Shown piece after piece: positions 7,610-16,931 of a stretch of 32,202 bases of DNA; positions within the stretch are counted from its first letter, which is position 1, and every line of letters starts with the position of its first letter. Made by a program: the position numbers and the translations under genes. Under the pieces are notes generated by a model that searched no databases, was not told the DNA's origin, and was given only the letters and a program-made list of their open reading frames with translations. Source of the stretch: Spirulina sp. CCY15215 (GTDB lineage Bacteria > Cyanobacteriota > Cyanobacteriia > Cyanobacteriales > Spirulinaceae); the NCBI RefSeq assembly GCF_016888125.1, contig NZ_JACSWA010000250.1, forward strand, positions 1 to 32,202. Direction: 5' to 3'.

Positions 7610-8587
7610 ATGCCAATGTTTGCCACCGCGATCGCAGAAAATCCCACCCATCAAGCCGCATTTCCTAACGATCTTTTTGCCGCCATTGAAGTGCTGAAAA
7701 AGGAACTGAATGCAATTATTTTAGCACATTACTATCAAGATTCAGACATTCAAGATATTGCTGACTATATCGGCGATTCCCTCGGTTTGGCTCAAAAAGC
7801 AGCCGCAACAAATGCCGATGTCATTGTCTTTGCTGGGGTTCATTTTATGGCAGAAACTGCTAAAATTCTCAACCCGAATAAACTGGTATTATTGCCAGAT
7901 TTAGAGGCAGGTTGCTCTCTGGCAGATAGTTGTCCTCCTCTAGAATTTGCTGCCTTTAAAGCCGCACATCCTGATTGTATTGTTATCTCTTATATTAATT
8001 GTACCGCCGAAATTAAGGCAATGAGCGACATTATTTGTACCAGTTCTAATGCCGTCAAAATTGTTCAGCAAATTCCCGAAGATCGCCCCATTATTTTTGC
8101 TCCCGACAAAAATTTAGGGCGTTATGTCATGGAACAAACTGGACGGAATTTGCTGCTATGGCAAGGAAGTTGTATCGTTCACGAAACATTCTCTGAAAAA
8201 AAGATTGTACAGTTAAAAATAGAACATCCAGAAGCTGAATTTATTGCCCATCCCGAATGCGAACCGCAAGTATTGAAACACGCGAGTTACATTGGTTCGA
8301 CTACAGCCCTTTTAAAATATACCCAAAATAATGAGAGTAAAAAATACATTGTGGCAACGGAACCAGGTATTATTCACCAAATGAAAAAAGCAACACCTGC
8401 AAAAGAATATATTCCTGCACCTGCAATGAACAATTGTGCTTGTAATGAATGCCCTCATATGCGCTTAAATACTTTAGAAAAACTCTATTTGGCGATGAAA
8501 AATAAAACCCCAGAAATCATTTTGCCCCCAGAGATTCAAGCAGCAGCATTGAAGCCTATACAAAAAATGCTAGAATTATCGGCCTGA
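7610..8587 (+). CDS. nadA: quinolinate synthase
   Basis: Condenses iminoaspartate with dihydroxyacetone phosphate to quinolinate, the second step of de novo NAD synthesis, using an oxygen-sensitive [4Fe-4S] cluster. 325 aa, normal length. Diagnostic stretches are [20 protein letters not shown] (37-56), [52 protein letters not shown] and the C-terminal [11 protein letters not shown]. Cluster ligands by family comparison are Cys102, Cys188 (WQGSC) and one Cys of the 276-281 group. AGGAG lies 4-5 bases before the ATG at 7610; Met3 is a less likely start. No nadB or nadC is next to it. The stop is followed 16 bases later by a 45-codon ORF. Confidence 0.97.
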   Translation: MPMFATAIAENPTHQAAFPNDLFAAIEVLKKELNAIILAHYYQDSDIQDIADYIGDSLGLAQKAAATNADVIVFAGVHFMAETAKILNPNKLVLLPDLEAGCSLADSCPPLEFAAFKAAHPDCIVISYINCTAEIKAMSDIICTSSNAVKIVQQIPEDRPIIFAPDKNLGRYVMEQTGRNLLLWQGSCIVHETFSEKKIVQLKIEHPEAEFIAHPECEPQVLKHASYIGSTTALLKYTQNNESKKYIVATEPGIIHQMKKATPAKEYIPAPAMNNCACNECPHMRLNTLEKLYLAMKNKTPEIILPPEIQAAALKPIQKMLELSA

Positions 8588-8603
8588 TTGCAGGAGAACC
8601 ACA

Positions 8604-8741
8604 TTGCCCGAACCCCTATCCCCTAGTAAATTCCGCAGCAGCGCGAGTGTATTAGATATTGCTATTTTAATTCTTAAAAGTGCGGCAGTTAAAGTATTAA
8701 AATTAATAACGAATTATCGCGATCGCGCTATCTCATGCTAG
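8604..8741 (+). CDS. 45-aa ORF overlapping the kinase start
   Basis: A TTG at 8604 has AGGAG seven bases upstream (8592-8596). It opens a 45-codon frame beginning MPEPLSPSKFRSSASVLDIA, then a hydrophobic/basic helix (ILILKSAAVKVLKLI), and ends NYRDRAISC. Its TAG (8739-8741) overlaps the kinase ATG (8735) by seven bases, an arrangement typical of translational coupling. The strong ribosome site is otherwise unexplained, because the kinase has none of its own nearby. I recognise no family; it could be a small amphipathic or membrane-associated partner, or simply a leader peptide. Confidence 0.5.
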   Translation: MPEPLSPSKFRSSASVLDIAILILKSAAVKVLKLITNYRDRAISC

Positions 8742-10420
8742 GCCAGATTCTCAACGAACGTTATCAAATTATCTCTATTTTAGGATCGGGAGGATTCGGT
8801 CGAACTTATTTGGCACGAGATACCCACCATGCCGATAAGATTCTTTGTACGGTCAAGCAACTGCAACCCGCGAGTCGAGATCCCCAAGCAATGGCGATCG
8901 CCCAACAGTTGTTTTCTCAAGCAGCAGAAACATTAGAACAGTTGGGAACCCATCCTCAAATTCCCTGTTTGTTGAGTTATTTTGAAGCCTCGGGGGATTT
9001 TTTTGTGGTGCAAGATTATGTAGAAGGTTATCCTTTCAGTAAAGAAATTATTGCCGGCGATCGCTGGAGTGAAAGTCAAGTTTTCGAGTTTCTGCGGGAA
9101 ATTTTACCCCTCTTGGATTTTATTCACAGCCAAGGGGTGATTCATCGCGACATTAAACCCGATAATATTCTCCGTCGTCAGCAGGATAATAAGTTAGTTT
9201 TAGTGGATTTTGGCAGTCTTAAACAAATTTACCTGCAAAAAACCTTGGCAGCCAATGCTGTCGAAACTGTGGCCATTGGGACCCCTGGTTATATGGCGAT
9301 CGAACAACGCCAAGGACATTATTACTTAAGTAGCGATATTTATTCCCTTGGTGTGATCGCGATCCAAGCCTTAATTGGGTTTCATCCTCAATTTTTTCAG
9401 TACGATACCCAAACCGGAGAAATTATCTGGCCGAAAAATATCTGTAGTCCCGCTTTTGCTGCTGTCCTCAGTCGCATGGTAGCCTATCGGTTTCAAGATC
9501 GCTATCAGTCTGCCCGAGAAGTCCTCAAAACCATCGAACAAATTCAGATTCCGCGATCGCATACGGAACTCCCCCCCATCGCCCCAGTTTCTCGTTATCA
9601 ACTGCCTCTCAATGGCGAAGCGATCGCCAGTAATAGTTCGCCGACACCTATCCTCCGTCGCCGACGGGTCAAAAAACCGCCCAAATCTCAAAAACGTAAG
9701 AAACCAGGGCAAAATTCCCTCGGGATTTTTATCTTATTGGCATTTTTAGTAACTGTTATGTTTTCCTTTTCCTTTGTTGTCACCCTCGCTTTACGAAAAT
9801 CCCCTCAATCTTCCGTTACTAGGAAAACAGTTCCTTCCCAGAATAAAAAAGCAGGGAATGCCCTGGAAACCTCTGCTACAGATAAGATACCGACTAATTC
9901 TTGTACTGTTCAATCAGAATTTGGACTCAATATTCGCACTCGACCAAATGGAGAGAAAATTGGTGGTATGGTGCGAGGAGAACGGGCTATTTTGACTGGA
10001 CTTGAAGATGGGAATTGGGTAGAAATTAGCAATCCCATTCAAGGTTGGGTTTCTAGGAATTATTTGCAATGTGCATCTCCTTCCTTTATTGAACGTGCTT
10101 CATCTCCTGCTAAAATTACGGGGGATGAAGGAGAAGATATTTTACAAGCTGCATTTTCCCTCATGGAAACAGGAGATTTACAAGGGGCGATCGCCCTCGC
10201 TGAAGAGATTCAAACCGATAGTTCTGTTTATCGCGATGCACAAAATGCGATTATTCAATGGAGGATCGTTAAAGAACGTTATGAAGCCATGCAGCAAGCT
10301 AAAAAATCGAAGCGTTGGGAGGATATCATTGCCGATCTTAAGGCTAATGGTTTACCGGAGAGTGACTACTGGCGCAATGAATTTGCTGAGTTAGGAAAAC
10401 AAGCAAAGTTGCGTCGTTAA
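8735..10420 (+). CDS. serine/threonine protein kinase with SH3-type tail
   Basis: 561 aa Hanks-type kinase. Glycine loop GSGGFGRTYLA (17-27), ATP-binding Lys41 in CTVKQLQP, catalytic loop IHRDIKPDN with Asp139, and Asp158 in VDFGSLK are all present. GTPGYMAIEQRQG and SSDIYSLGVI follow, so the kinase should be active. A basic linker leads to one membrane segment at 328-353. Beyond it is a bacterial SH3 domain (about 388-446: LNIRTRPNGEKIGGMVRGE, then GWVSRNYLQC) and a C-terminal helical region (about 455-561) with ALAEEIQTDSSVYRDAQ. The kinase is thus cytoplasmic, and the SH3 domain probably senses the periplasm or cell wall. Substrates are unknown. The start overlaps a small upstream ORF by seven bases. 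Confidence 0.92.
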   Translation: MLGQILNERYQIISILGSGGFGRTYLARDTHHADKILCTVKQLQPASRDPQAMAIAQQLFSQAAETLEQLGTHPQIPCLLSYFEASGDFFVVQDYVEGYPFSKEIIAGDRWSESQVFEFLREILPLLDFIHSQGVIHRDIKPDNILRRQQDNKLVLVDFGSLKQIYLQKTLAANAVETVAIGTPGYMAIEQRQGHYYLSSDIYSLGVIAIQALIGFHPQFFQYDTQTGEIIWPKNICSPAFAAVLSRMVAYRFQDRYQSAREVLKTIEQIQIPRSHTELPPIAPVSRYQLPLNGEAIASNSSPTPILRRRRVKKPPKSQKRKKPGQNSLGIFILLAFLVTVMFSFSFVVTLALRKSPQSSVTRKTVPSQNKKAGNALETSATDKIPTNSCTVQSEFGLNIRTRPNGEKIGGMVRGERAILTGLEDGNWVEISNPIQGWVSRNYLQCASPSFIERASSPAKITGDEGEDILQAAFSLMETGDLQGAIALAEEIQTDSSVYRDAQNAIIQWRIVKERYEAMQQAKKSKRWEDIIADLKANGLPESDYWRNEFAELGKQAKLRR

Positions 10421-10422
10421 CC

Positions 10423-10491
10423 GTAGGGGTTTGGTCTCCAAACCCTCCAAGTTTGGTCTCGAAACGGTAGGGGTTTGGTCTCCAAACCCTC
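10423..10491. repeat. palindromic GGGTTTGG repeat, two copies plus a partial
   Basis: Two identical 25-bp copies (10423-10447 and 10467-10491) read GTAGGGGTTTGG, TCT, then CCAAACCCTC. A partial, GTTTGGTCTCGAAAC, lies between them. The arms pair almost perfectly, so each copy can form a hairpin. The same element in reverse orientation occurs at 15860-15919 (inside a gene), 16813-16931 and 26596-26631. Confidence 0.9.
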
Positions 10492-10508
10492 TAATATTAT
10501 CAAAAAAA

Positions 10509-11804
10509 ATGACAGATCGGAAAACCTATTATGAAATTTTAAATATTTTTCCAAACGCTACCTCAAAGGAAATAAAAACAGCGTTTCGTCATCTTGCCCG
10601 TCTCTATCATCCCGATTTTAATCCCAACAATTCCGAGGCTTCCGAACAATTTAAACAGATTCTTGCAGCTTATGAAGTTCTCTGCGATCGCCAACAAAGA
10701 CAAAACTACGATCGCCAATTAGGTGTACCCCCAGAAGCAGAAAAGAAGCAACAGGAAAGTGAATGGGATTTTTATCTGCAAGGAATTGAAAAAGCCATTC
10801 AAAAGGATTATCAAGGGGCGATCGCCAGCTACAATCAAGCCATTAATTTAAGTCCTCGTTTTCTGGAAGCATATCTCAAACGAGGAGAGATTTATTATAC
10901 CTTAAAAGACGATCGCCTGGTTCTAGGAAATTGTCGGCAAATCTTACAATTTTTCCCGAATTGTGCGGAGGCTTATTATTATCAAGGGCGATCGCGGTAT
11001 CGTTTGGGTTACATCCAATCCTCTATTGAATCCTACGATCGCGCCATTAGTTGCGATCCTCATTTTGCAACGGCTTATTATTATCGCGGTGTCGCAAATC
11101 GCGATTTACAGGAACATTTTACCGCAGAACAAAATTTAGAACAAGCCGCAACATTATTCCAAGAACAAGGCGATCGCAGTGGTTATCAATTAGCACAAGA
11201 GACTCTATCTCGCCTCGATGAAAAAGATTATCAAGGGGAATTTAATCAGGAACTTTCTGAAATTCAGCACCTCATTTTGGCAGCTTGGGAGATTATTATT
11301 AATCCCAGTCAGGGTGGAATTAATGCTTATAGTAACTTGCCCGCGAGAGAAGCGATCGCCCTCAGTCTTTTCTGCGCGGCGATCGCCAATATTGCTTTTC
11401 TGGTGGGTATTGATTGGGGCTGGCAAAAATTGCTGGGATTATCTAGTTTTCTTTTCATTTTTGTTGGCATTATCCCTTTTATCAGTTTAGCACTATTTGG
11501 TTTTCTTCTCCGTTTTTTATTTCGCATTTCCGGTGATTTTGCCGCAGATATTTTTGTCGCAGGAATAACTTTAATTCCCCTAGGATTCTTGGCCGTAATG
11601 AGTGGAATTGCAACTCATTTCGGAGGGGAAGTGATGGTAATTCTCACCTTATTTACCAGTTCTCATCTGATTTTGACCCTTTATCACGGCATGGTTAAAA
11701 TTAGCGGTTTTCCAGAGGCGATCGCGGCTTGGTGCGTTCCTGTGTTATTATTAAGCAGTGGTTGGCTAACTTTTATCGGTTTTCAATTATTAAATTTAAT
11801 CTGA
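10509..11804 (+). CDS. J-domain protein with TPR repeats and membrane C-terminus
   Basis: 431 aa from the ATG at 10509. An upstream in-frame start (10431) would only translate the palindromic repeat. Residues 4-70 are a J domain with the DnaK-stimulating HPD (34-36, in LYHPDFNP) and KTYYEILNIFPNATSKEIK. TPR helices follow at about 86-235, e.g. YQGAIASYNQAINLSPRFLE and YIQSSIESYDRAISCDPH. The C-terminal part (about 275-431) has four to five membrane segments. The likely role is recruiting DnaK (Hsp70) to a membrane site, with the TPRs holding a partner. Such DnaJ-TPR-membrane fusions occur in cyanobacteria; the client is unknown. It converges on the cyclase gene, and no terminator is clear in 11805-11933. 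Confidence 0.88.
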   Translation: MTDRKTYYEILNIFPNATSKEIKTAFRHLARLYHPDFNPNNSEASEQFKQILAAYEVLCDRQQRQNYDRQLGVPPEAEKKQQESEWDFYLQGIEKAIQKDYQGAIASYNQAINLSPRFLEAYLKRGEIYYTLKDDRLVLGNCRQILQFFPNCAEAYYYQGRSRYRLGYIQSSIESYDRAISCDPHFATAYYYRGVANRDLQEHFTAEQNLEQAATLFQEQGDRSGYQLAQETLSRLDEKDYQGEFNQELSEIQHLILAAWEIIINPSQGGINAYSNLPAREAIALSLFCAAIANIAFLVGIDWGWQKLLGLSSFLFIFVGIIPFISLALFGFLLRFLFRISGDFAADIFVAGITLIPLGFLAVMSGIATHFGGEVMVILTLFTSSHLILTLYHGMVKISGFPEAIAAWCVPVLLLSSGWLTFIGFQLLNLI

Positions 11805-11933
11805 GTTCGGGAATTGTATGATATCGAGATAGGTGTCTTTTAAACCCTCTATTTTTGGGTATTTTTGGGGGCAAATTGGGATTAATAATGGTTAAATCCT
11901 CATAGGAATAGGAGGAACAGCAAATATCCCCAG

Positions 11934-14900
11934 TTAGAGTCGCCCTTGTAAAATATAGATTTTCATTTTCCCCTTGCCTTTAACGGTAATTTCTTCCTCT
12001 TTCTCAAAAAAGAACTTATCTTTAATTAATTCATAAGTATCTTTTGTAACTTGAATCGCGTTCGGCTTACCTTGAGATTCCATGCGAGAAGCGACATTCA
12101 CCGTATCTCCCCAGAGGTCGTAAATAAATTTGTTAATGCCAATTACTCCTGCAACCACAGGTCCCGTATTGATGCCAATACGAACTTGGAAAGGTTGACC
12201 GTCCTCTTGACGGAATTTAGAAATAGCAAGCTGCATATCTAACGCTAAATCTGCGATCGCCTCAGCATGATTGGCCGCCGTATTCAGGAGTCCCCCGGCC
12301 ACCATATAGGAATCCCCAATAGTCTTGATTTTCTCCAAATTATGCCAGGTGGTTAACTTATCAAAAGCAGAAAACATCTCATTGAGTAAATCCACCAAAT
12401 CCGTCGGTGGCATTTTGGCCGAGAGGGAGGTAAAATCAACGATATCTGCAAACAAAATAGAAACGTGATCGTAGCGATCCGCGATGGATTTCTCATTTTG
12501 CTTGAGACGTTCGGCGATCGCCTTCGGTAAAATATTTAACAGCAAGCGGTCTGATTTTTCTCTTTCTATGCGTAAAGCATCTTCTGCTTCCTTTTCCTTG
12601 GTAATGTCGGCAACGGTACCTTCATAATAAAGGATATTTCCATCGCTATCCCGCACCACTCGAGCATTTTCAGAAGTCCAAATCACGCGACCATCTTTGC
12701 GTTTGACCTGTGCCTTAAACCCAGAAATCGCCCCTTGGCGTTCGAGTTGTTCCCGGAATTGCTGGCGCAATTTGGGTTCGATATAGCTGAGATCGATATG
12801 GGACAATAAAGCCGCCATCTCTGCAAACGAATCATAACCGAACATCGCAACTAAGGCAGGATTAGCACTGATGTAACGCCCGTCCCGAGTAGATTGGAAT
12901 ATTCCTTCCGCCGCATTTTCAAAAATACTGCGGTATTTTTCCTCAGCCTTTTCTACTTTTAGCTGCATCTGTTTGCGTTTGGTAATATTCCGTGCCACCC
13001 AGATCGCGCAATTATTGGGTAGAGGGGAAACACTGGCAGAAAACCACGCCGTTTTATTGTGCAGGGAAACATCCACAAAAGGATTGCTTTCCAAACTGTA
13101 TTCCATATAAACCGTTTCTCCGGTTTTTAAGGCTTGCTGGATATGATCGATAAAGATTTGTGCTTGTTCTGGGGGTAAAACTTCCCAGACGCTTTTACCT
13201 AACAACTTTAATTTAGGGCTATAAATAGTTTCTGAATTGGTAGTAACAATTTTGACGTAGTGGCCTTCCCCGTCAAAGACTGTAATAATATCTGTCATGG
13301 CGGCAAATAAGGCTTTTAGTTCTGCCTCTGAGGTTCGCAAGGCAGATTCAATCCGTTCCCGTTCGCCAATTTCCAGTAATAATTGCAAGTTTAATTGTTG
13401 CAATTCGTTCGTGCGTTGCTGGACTCGCGTTTCTAGTTCTTCATTCAGTTTTCTGAGTTTTTCTTCTGCTTCTTTGCGATCGGTAATGTCTTCAACGGTT
13501 CCTTCATAGTAGATAATTTTACCATTTTTATCCTTTACCGCCCGAGCATTTTCGGAAATCCAGCGCAGTTGTCCATCGCGACGACGCACTTGTGCTTCAA
13601 AGCCGATAACACCCCCCTCAGTTTCGATGGAATGAATAAAAATGCGACGGCGTTGGGGTTCCACATATAATCGTTCTTCTAAGTTGTCGAGATTAGCCAT
13701 GAGGTCTTCTGGGGAATCATAGCCGTAAATTCTTGCTAAAGCGGGGTTAGCGCTGAGATAGCGACCGTCGGGGGTGGTTTGGAAGATGCCTTCGACGGCA
13801 TTTTCAAAGATGGTGCGATATTTTTCTTCTGCTTTTTGTAGGGCTTCTAAGGCTTGCTGGCGATCGGTGACATCAATACCGACGGTAAAGGCGGCTCTTC
13901 CTTCATCGTATTTTTGCGCGGCAATGAGATAATTGTGGGGTTTTCCATCGACGATCGCCTCGACTTCCCGGAAGTTATCTTGTTCTGGACTGGCAAAAAA
14001 GTTGGCGACAAATTCATTAAAGTCTTCACTGGCTTGCAGGAAACCTAAACTTTTCCCCGCAAAGGCTTCTACGGGAAGGTTGAAGGTGTTGGCTAAATGG
14101 CGATTGACTCCCAAATAGCGTAAATCGGAACTAATCCAGGAAACAATCCCCGGTACGGCTTCTAATACTGCTTGGAGTTGGTCTTTGGTAAAGTGTAAAT
14201 CTTCGATCGCCCGTTGGCGATCGGTGACATCAATACCGACGGTAAAGGCCGCCGCACCGTTATCATATTTTTGTGCCGCAATAAGATAATTGCGGGTTTC
14301 CCCATCTACGATGGTCTCGACTTCTCGAAAATTATCTTGTTCGGGGGCCGCAAAAAATTCCTGCACGAATTGGTTAAAATCATCACTGGCTTCGAGAAAA
14401 CCAATATTTTTGCCCACGAAGTCTTCGGGGGAAAGATCGAAGGTTTTGGCTAAATGGCGATTGACTCCCAAATAGCGCAGATCGGAACTAATCCAAGAAA
14501 CAATCCCCGGTACGGCTTCTAAAACCGCCTGTAATTGCGCTTTAGAACGGGCGAGGGCATTGATCGCCTCTTGGCGCTTGGTAATATCAATGCCAACGGT
14601 AAAGGCGGCTTGCCCACGATTGTATTTTTGGACGACAATTAAATAGGTTCCCGATCGCCCTTGCACGTGGGAAGTGATTTCGCGATAGGCTTCGGTTGCT
14701 TCCCCGTCAAAAAAGTCGCGAATGAAACCGATGAATTCTTCACTGGCATTTAAAAAGCCGATATCTTGCCCGACAAAGGCTTCGGGTTCGAGATTAAACA
14801 TTCTAGCGAGGTGATGATTGACTCCCAAATAGCGCAGATCGGAACTAATCCAGGAGACAATGCCAGGAACTGTATCTAAAATCGCTTGGAGTTGGTCTTG

Positions 14901-16697
14901 GGCAGCATCTAGGGCATTTTCAGCTTGTTGACGTTCGACAATTTCCCCCACTAGGCGATCGCTGGTATCTCTCAAAGCGATGGTTCTTTCTTGAAATTGC
15001 TGTTCGAGTTCGAGGAGGGCTTGTTCTCTTTCCCATTCAATCTGTTTTCGTTGGCTGATATCCCGCACGATCCAAATTGCTTCATGGTTGTTGATGGGGG
15101 AGATAACGGCGGAAAACCATGCCTCTTCCCATTGATACTCAAATTGAACAGGATGTTTTTCGGTTAGGGCTGCATGAATATAATCCAGAAAGCGATCGGC
15201 TTGTTCTGGGGGAAAAACTTCATGTAGAGTTTTGCCGATCAAATCTGGGGAAAATTGCGGTAGGGGTTGAGTAGGTGCAACCCTTAAATAACAACCTCGG
15301 GCATTAGTGACAACGATCGCATCGCTGGTGGCATCAAAAAGGGCGCGAAGTTCGCTCCAATAGTCTTGTAGGGCTATTTCGATCGCTTTTCGTCTCGTTC
15401 TTTCCCCTTCTAATTCAGCAACAAGGGGATCGAGGCTGCTGTCTGTTTCTGGCCTGTTGCCTGTTGCCTGATACCCTAGCCACGGGAGGGGATTAATGGG
15501 GCGATCGCTTTGATAGACTAGGGTGAATTCGCCATCGCTATAGCTTGCGATCAGCATGGGACGGGCAAGATATTGATTGGGGTTCAGACGCACGCTTCCT
15601 GCTGCTTCTTGGAAGGTTTGCCCGATCGCCGCAGCTTGTACGCGATGGATTTGAAAAGACCCTGCTGTTTCTACTGCTTGTTTCCAAAGGTATACTTGGG
15701 TGTAGGCTGCCGCCGCAATTTCGTTGGTGGGGACAAAGGGCGCGATCGCCTCTGAATGGGGAAAATAAGCATTAAGGAAATAGTGACCTGCTTTGCTTTC
15801 GCCTAAATTTTCAATATCCGTCAGGGTCAGATTAAGAGCAAGAATCGCTGTTTTTTCCCGTAGGGGTTTGGTCTCCAAACCCTCCCCTTTATTGGTCTCC
15901 AAACCCTCTTCCAAACCCGTTTCGTAGAGATAATAACTCTCAGCACCGCAAGTATCAATAATCAGATCGGGTTCTTCTCGGGCGATCGCCGCTAAGAGTT
16001 GTTCCCAGTTCGTATTTTCGTCTACCGTTGCGATCGCCAATTCTCCTTGCTGTTGTCCCGAGTCTTGCCATTGTTGGGCAAAAATAGCGCCAATTTGTTG
16101 AGAGAGAATATCTGAGGAGTTGATTAAATAACACTTCTGTTTCCCTGTGGCTTGCAACCAGGCGATCGCCGCTTCCACCCGTTGGTTGGGACAAGTTCCC
16201 GTATAAAAAATGCGAGAGAAGGTTTCGGCTCCCAGATTGCGATCGGCGTACCATAATAAAGTATTAGAGGCTTCTACAAGAGAAAAAAGTTCTTGGCGCA
16301 ACCCCTCTGGGATACCCCAACTAAAAATTGTTTTTACTGTTGCATCTTCCAACAAGATTCGTGCTTGTTGTTGTAATGTTTCGCGATCGCCAATTTCCTG
16401 CGCTTCAATCACTTCGATCGCTTGACCCAAAATGCCGCCATTTTGATTAATTTCGGCGATCGCCGTGGCGATCGCGACCCTAGCGAGTGCATTATCCTGT
16501 TGCCAACCCCAATCCAAATCTTCCCAATCTACAGACAAAATTCCCACTCGAATAGTGGAGGATACAATCGGTTTCATAAGCGCCTTGTCCTCTACAGATT
16601 GACAGTCCGAAACCCGAGGATTTATCTTTGCTGCCTCAGTGCAAATACGGGGTAGAGCATCCAAGGTTACATAATTGGCAATCTCAAAACTTGACAT
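11934..16697 (-). CDS. class III adenylate cyclase, binding-protein-like N-terminus, seven PAS
   Basis: 1587 aa from the ATG at 16697. Starts at 16829 (inside repeat DNA) and 16577 (with AAGGCG upstream) are also possible, and the true start is uncertain. Order: a domain like ABC-type branched-chain amino acid binding proteins (about 50-400: GGILGQAIEVIEAQE), then PAS1 (448-550) and a coiled coil. PAS2, 3 and 4 follow (602-948, near-identical, each opening with PGIVSWISSDLRYLGVN), then PAS5, 6 and 7 (958-1367) and the cyclase domain (1400-1585). Metal Asp1418 (FADIVDFTS) and Asp1462 (IGDSYM) are present. Lys1458 and Asp1527 (YDLWGDTVN) indicate ATP rather than GTP; transition-state Asn1534 and Arg1538 are present. 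No signal peptide or membrane segment is seen, so the binding-protein-like part is probably cytosolic. Residues about 260-279 are encoded by an inserted palindromic repeat. Confidence 0.93.
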   Translation of the reverse strand: MSSFEIANYVTLDALPRICTEAAKINPRVSDCQSVEDKALMKPIVSSTIRVGILSVDWEDLDWGWQQDNALARVAIATAIAEINQNGGILGQAIEVIEAQEIGDRETLQQQARILLEDATVKTIFSWGIPEGLRQELFSLVEASNTLLWYADRNLGAETFSRIFYTGTCPNQRVEAAIAWLQATGKQKCYLINSSDILSQQIGAIFAQQWQDSGQQQGELAIATVDENTNWEQLLAAIAREEPDLIIDTCGAESYYLYETGLEEGLETNKGEGLETKPLREKTAILALNLTLTDIENLGESKAGHYFLNAYFPHSEAIAPFVPTNEIAAAAYTQVYLWKQAVETAGSFQIHRVQAAAIGQTFQEAAGSVRLNPNQYLARPMLIASYSDGEFTLVYQSDRPINPLPWLGYQATGNRPETDSSLDPLVAELEGERTRRKAIEIALQDYWSELRALFDATSDAIVVTNARGCYLRVAPTQPLPQFSPDLIGKTLHEVFPPEQADRFLDYIHAALTEKHPVQFEYQWEEAWFSAVISPINNHEAIWIVRDISQRKQIEWEREQALLELEQQFQERTIALRDTSDRLVGEIVERQQAENALDAAQDQLQAILDTVPGIVSWISSDLRYLGVNHHLARMFNLEPEAFVGQDIGFLNASEEFIGFIRDFFDGEATEAYREITSHVQGRSGTYLIVVQKYNRGQAAFTVGIDITKRQEAINALARSKAQLQAVLEAVPGIVSWISSDLRYLGVNRHLAKTFDLSPEDFVGKNIGFLEASDDFNQFVQEFFAAPEQDNFREVETIVDGETRNYLIAAQKYDNGAAAFTVGIDVTDRQRAIEDLHFTKDQLQAVLEAVPGIVSWISSDLRYLGVNRHLANTFNLPVEAFAGKSLGFLQASEDFNEFVANFFASPEQDNFREVEAIVDGKPHNYLIAAQKYDEGRAAFTVGIDVTDRQQALEALQKAEEKYRTIFENAVEGIFQTTPDGRYLSANPALARIYGYDSPEDLMANLDNLEERLYVEPQRRRIFIHSIETEGGVIGFEAQVRRRDGQLRWISENARAVKDKNGKIIYYEGTVEDITDRKEAEEKLRKLNEELETRVQQRTNELQQLNLQLLLEIGERERIESALRTSEAELKALFAAMTDIITVFDGEGHYVKIVTTNSETIYSPKLKLLGKSVWEVLPPEQAQIFIDHIQQALKTGETVYMEYSLESNPFVDVSLHNKTAWFSASVSPLPNNCAIWVARNITKRKQMQLKVEKAEEKYRSIFENAAEGIFQSTRDGRYISANPALVAMFGYDSFAEMAALLSHIDLSYIEPKLRQQFREQLERQGAISGFKAQVKRKDGRVIWTSENARVVRDSDGNILYYEGTVADITKEKEAEDALRIEREKSDRLLLNILPKAIAERLKQNEKSIADRYDHVSILFADIVDFTSLSAKMPPTDLVDLLNEMFSAFDKLTTWHNLEKIKTIGDSYMVAGGLLNTAANHAEAIADLALDMQLAISKFRQEDGQPFQVRIGINTGPVVAGVIGINKFIYDLWGDTVNVASRMESQGKPNAIQVTKDTYELIKDKFFFEKEEEITVKGKGKMKIYILQGRL
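13850..14905 (-). repeat. three tandem PAS-encoding units
   Basis: Within the cyclase gene three units of about 355 bp follow each other. They are recognisable by repeated TAAATGGCGATTGACTCCCA-type sequence near 14092, 14449 and (diverged) 14811, and by matching protein segments. They encode PAS2-4 and show that the domain was tandemly duplicated, with copies 3 and 4 the most alike. Confidence 0.85.
15860..15919. repeat. palindromic GGGTTTGG repeat inside the cyclase gene
   Basis: One full 25-bp copy (15860-15884), a partial (15892-15908) and a remnant CCAAACCCG (15911-15919) lie in the cyclase reading frame. They are translated as repeated EGLET peptides (GLEEGLETNKGEGLETKPL). The same element lies between genes at 10423, 16813 and 26596. 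Confidence 0.9.
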
Positions 16698-16812
16698 AAT
16701 TAATGAGTGGGGATGGGGAAAACATCCGAGAATTGCTAGGGATTGAACTTTTGTTTGATACAGCCACAATTTCTCTAATTCAGGAATAACTCGTTCCTTT
16801 TTTTTGTGACGA

Positions 16813-16931
16813 GAGGGTTTGGCGACCAAACCCCTACGATGCCCTATCCTGTTTGTTAAGAGGGTTTGGCGACCAAACCCCTACGATGCCCCATCCTGTT
16901 TGTTAAGAGGGTTTGGCGACCAAACCCCTAC
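16813..16931. repeat. 47-bp tandem array of the palindromic repeat, three copies
   Basis: GAGGGTTTGGCGACC plus AAACCCCTAC starts at 16813, 16860 and 16907. The first two intervals (about 22 bp) are identical except for one base (GATGCCYCATCC type). The array sits directly upstream of the cyclase gene. The rest of the gap, 16932-17185, contains no gene I can support; promoters of the two divergent signalling genes should be here. Confidence 0.92.

Noticed and set aside
10431-10508. N-terminal extension of the J-domain protein
   Set aside because: These 26 codons are the intergenic palindromic repeat; the J domain begins just after the ATG at 10509.
16813-16931. Possible CRISPR array
   Set aside because: Only three units, palindromic repeats of 25 bp and near-identical spacers of about 22 bp; CRISPR spacers should differ, and no cas gene is nearby.
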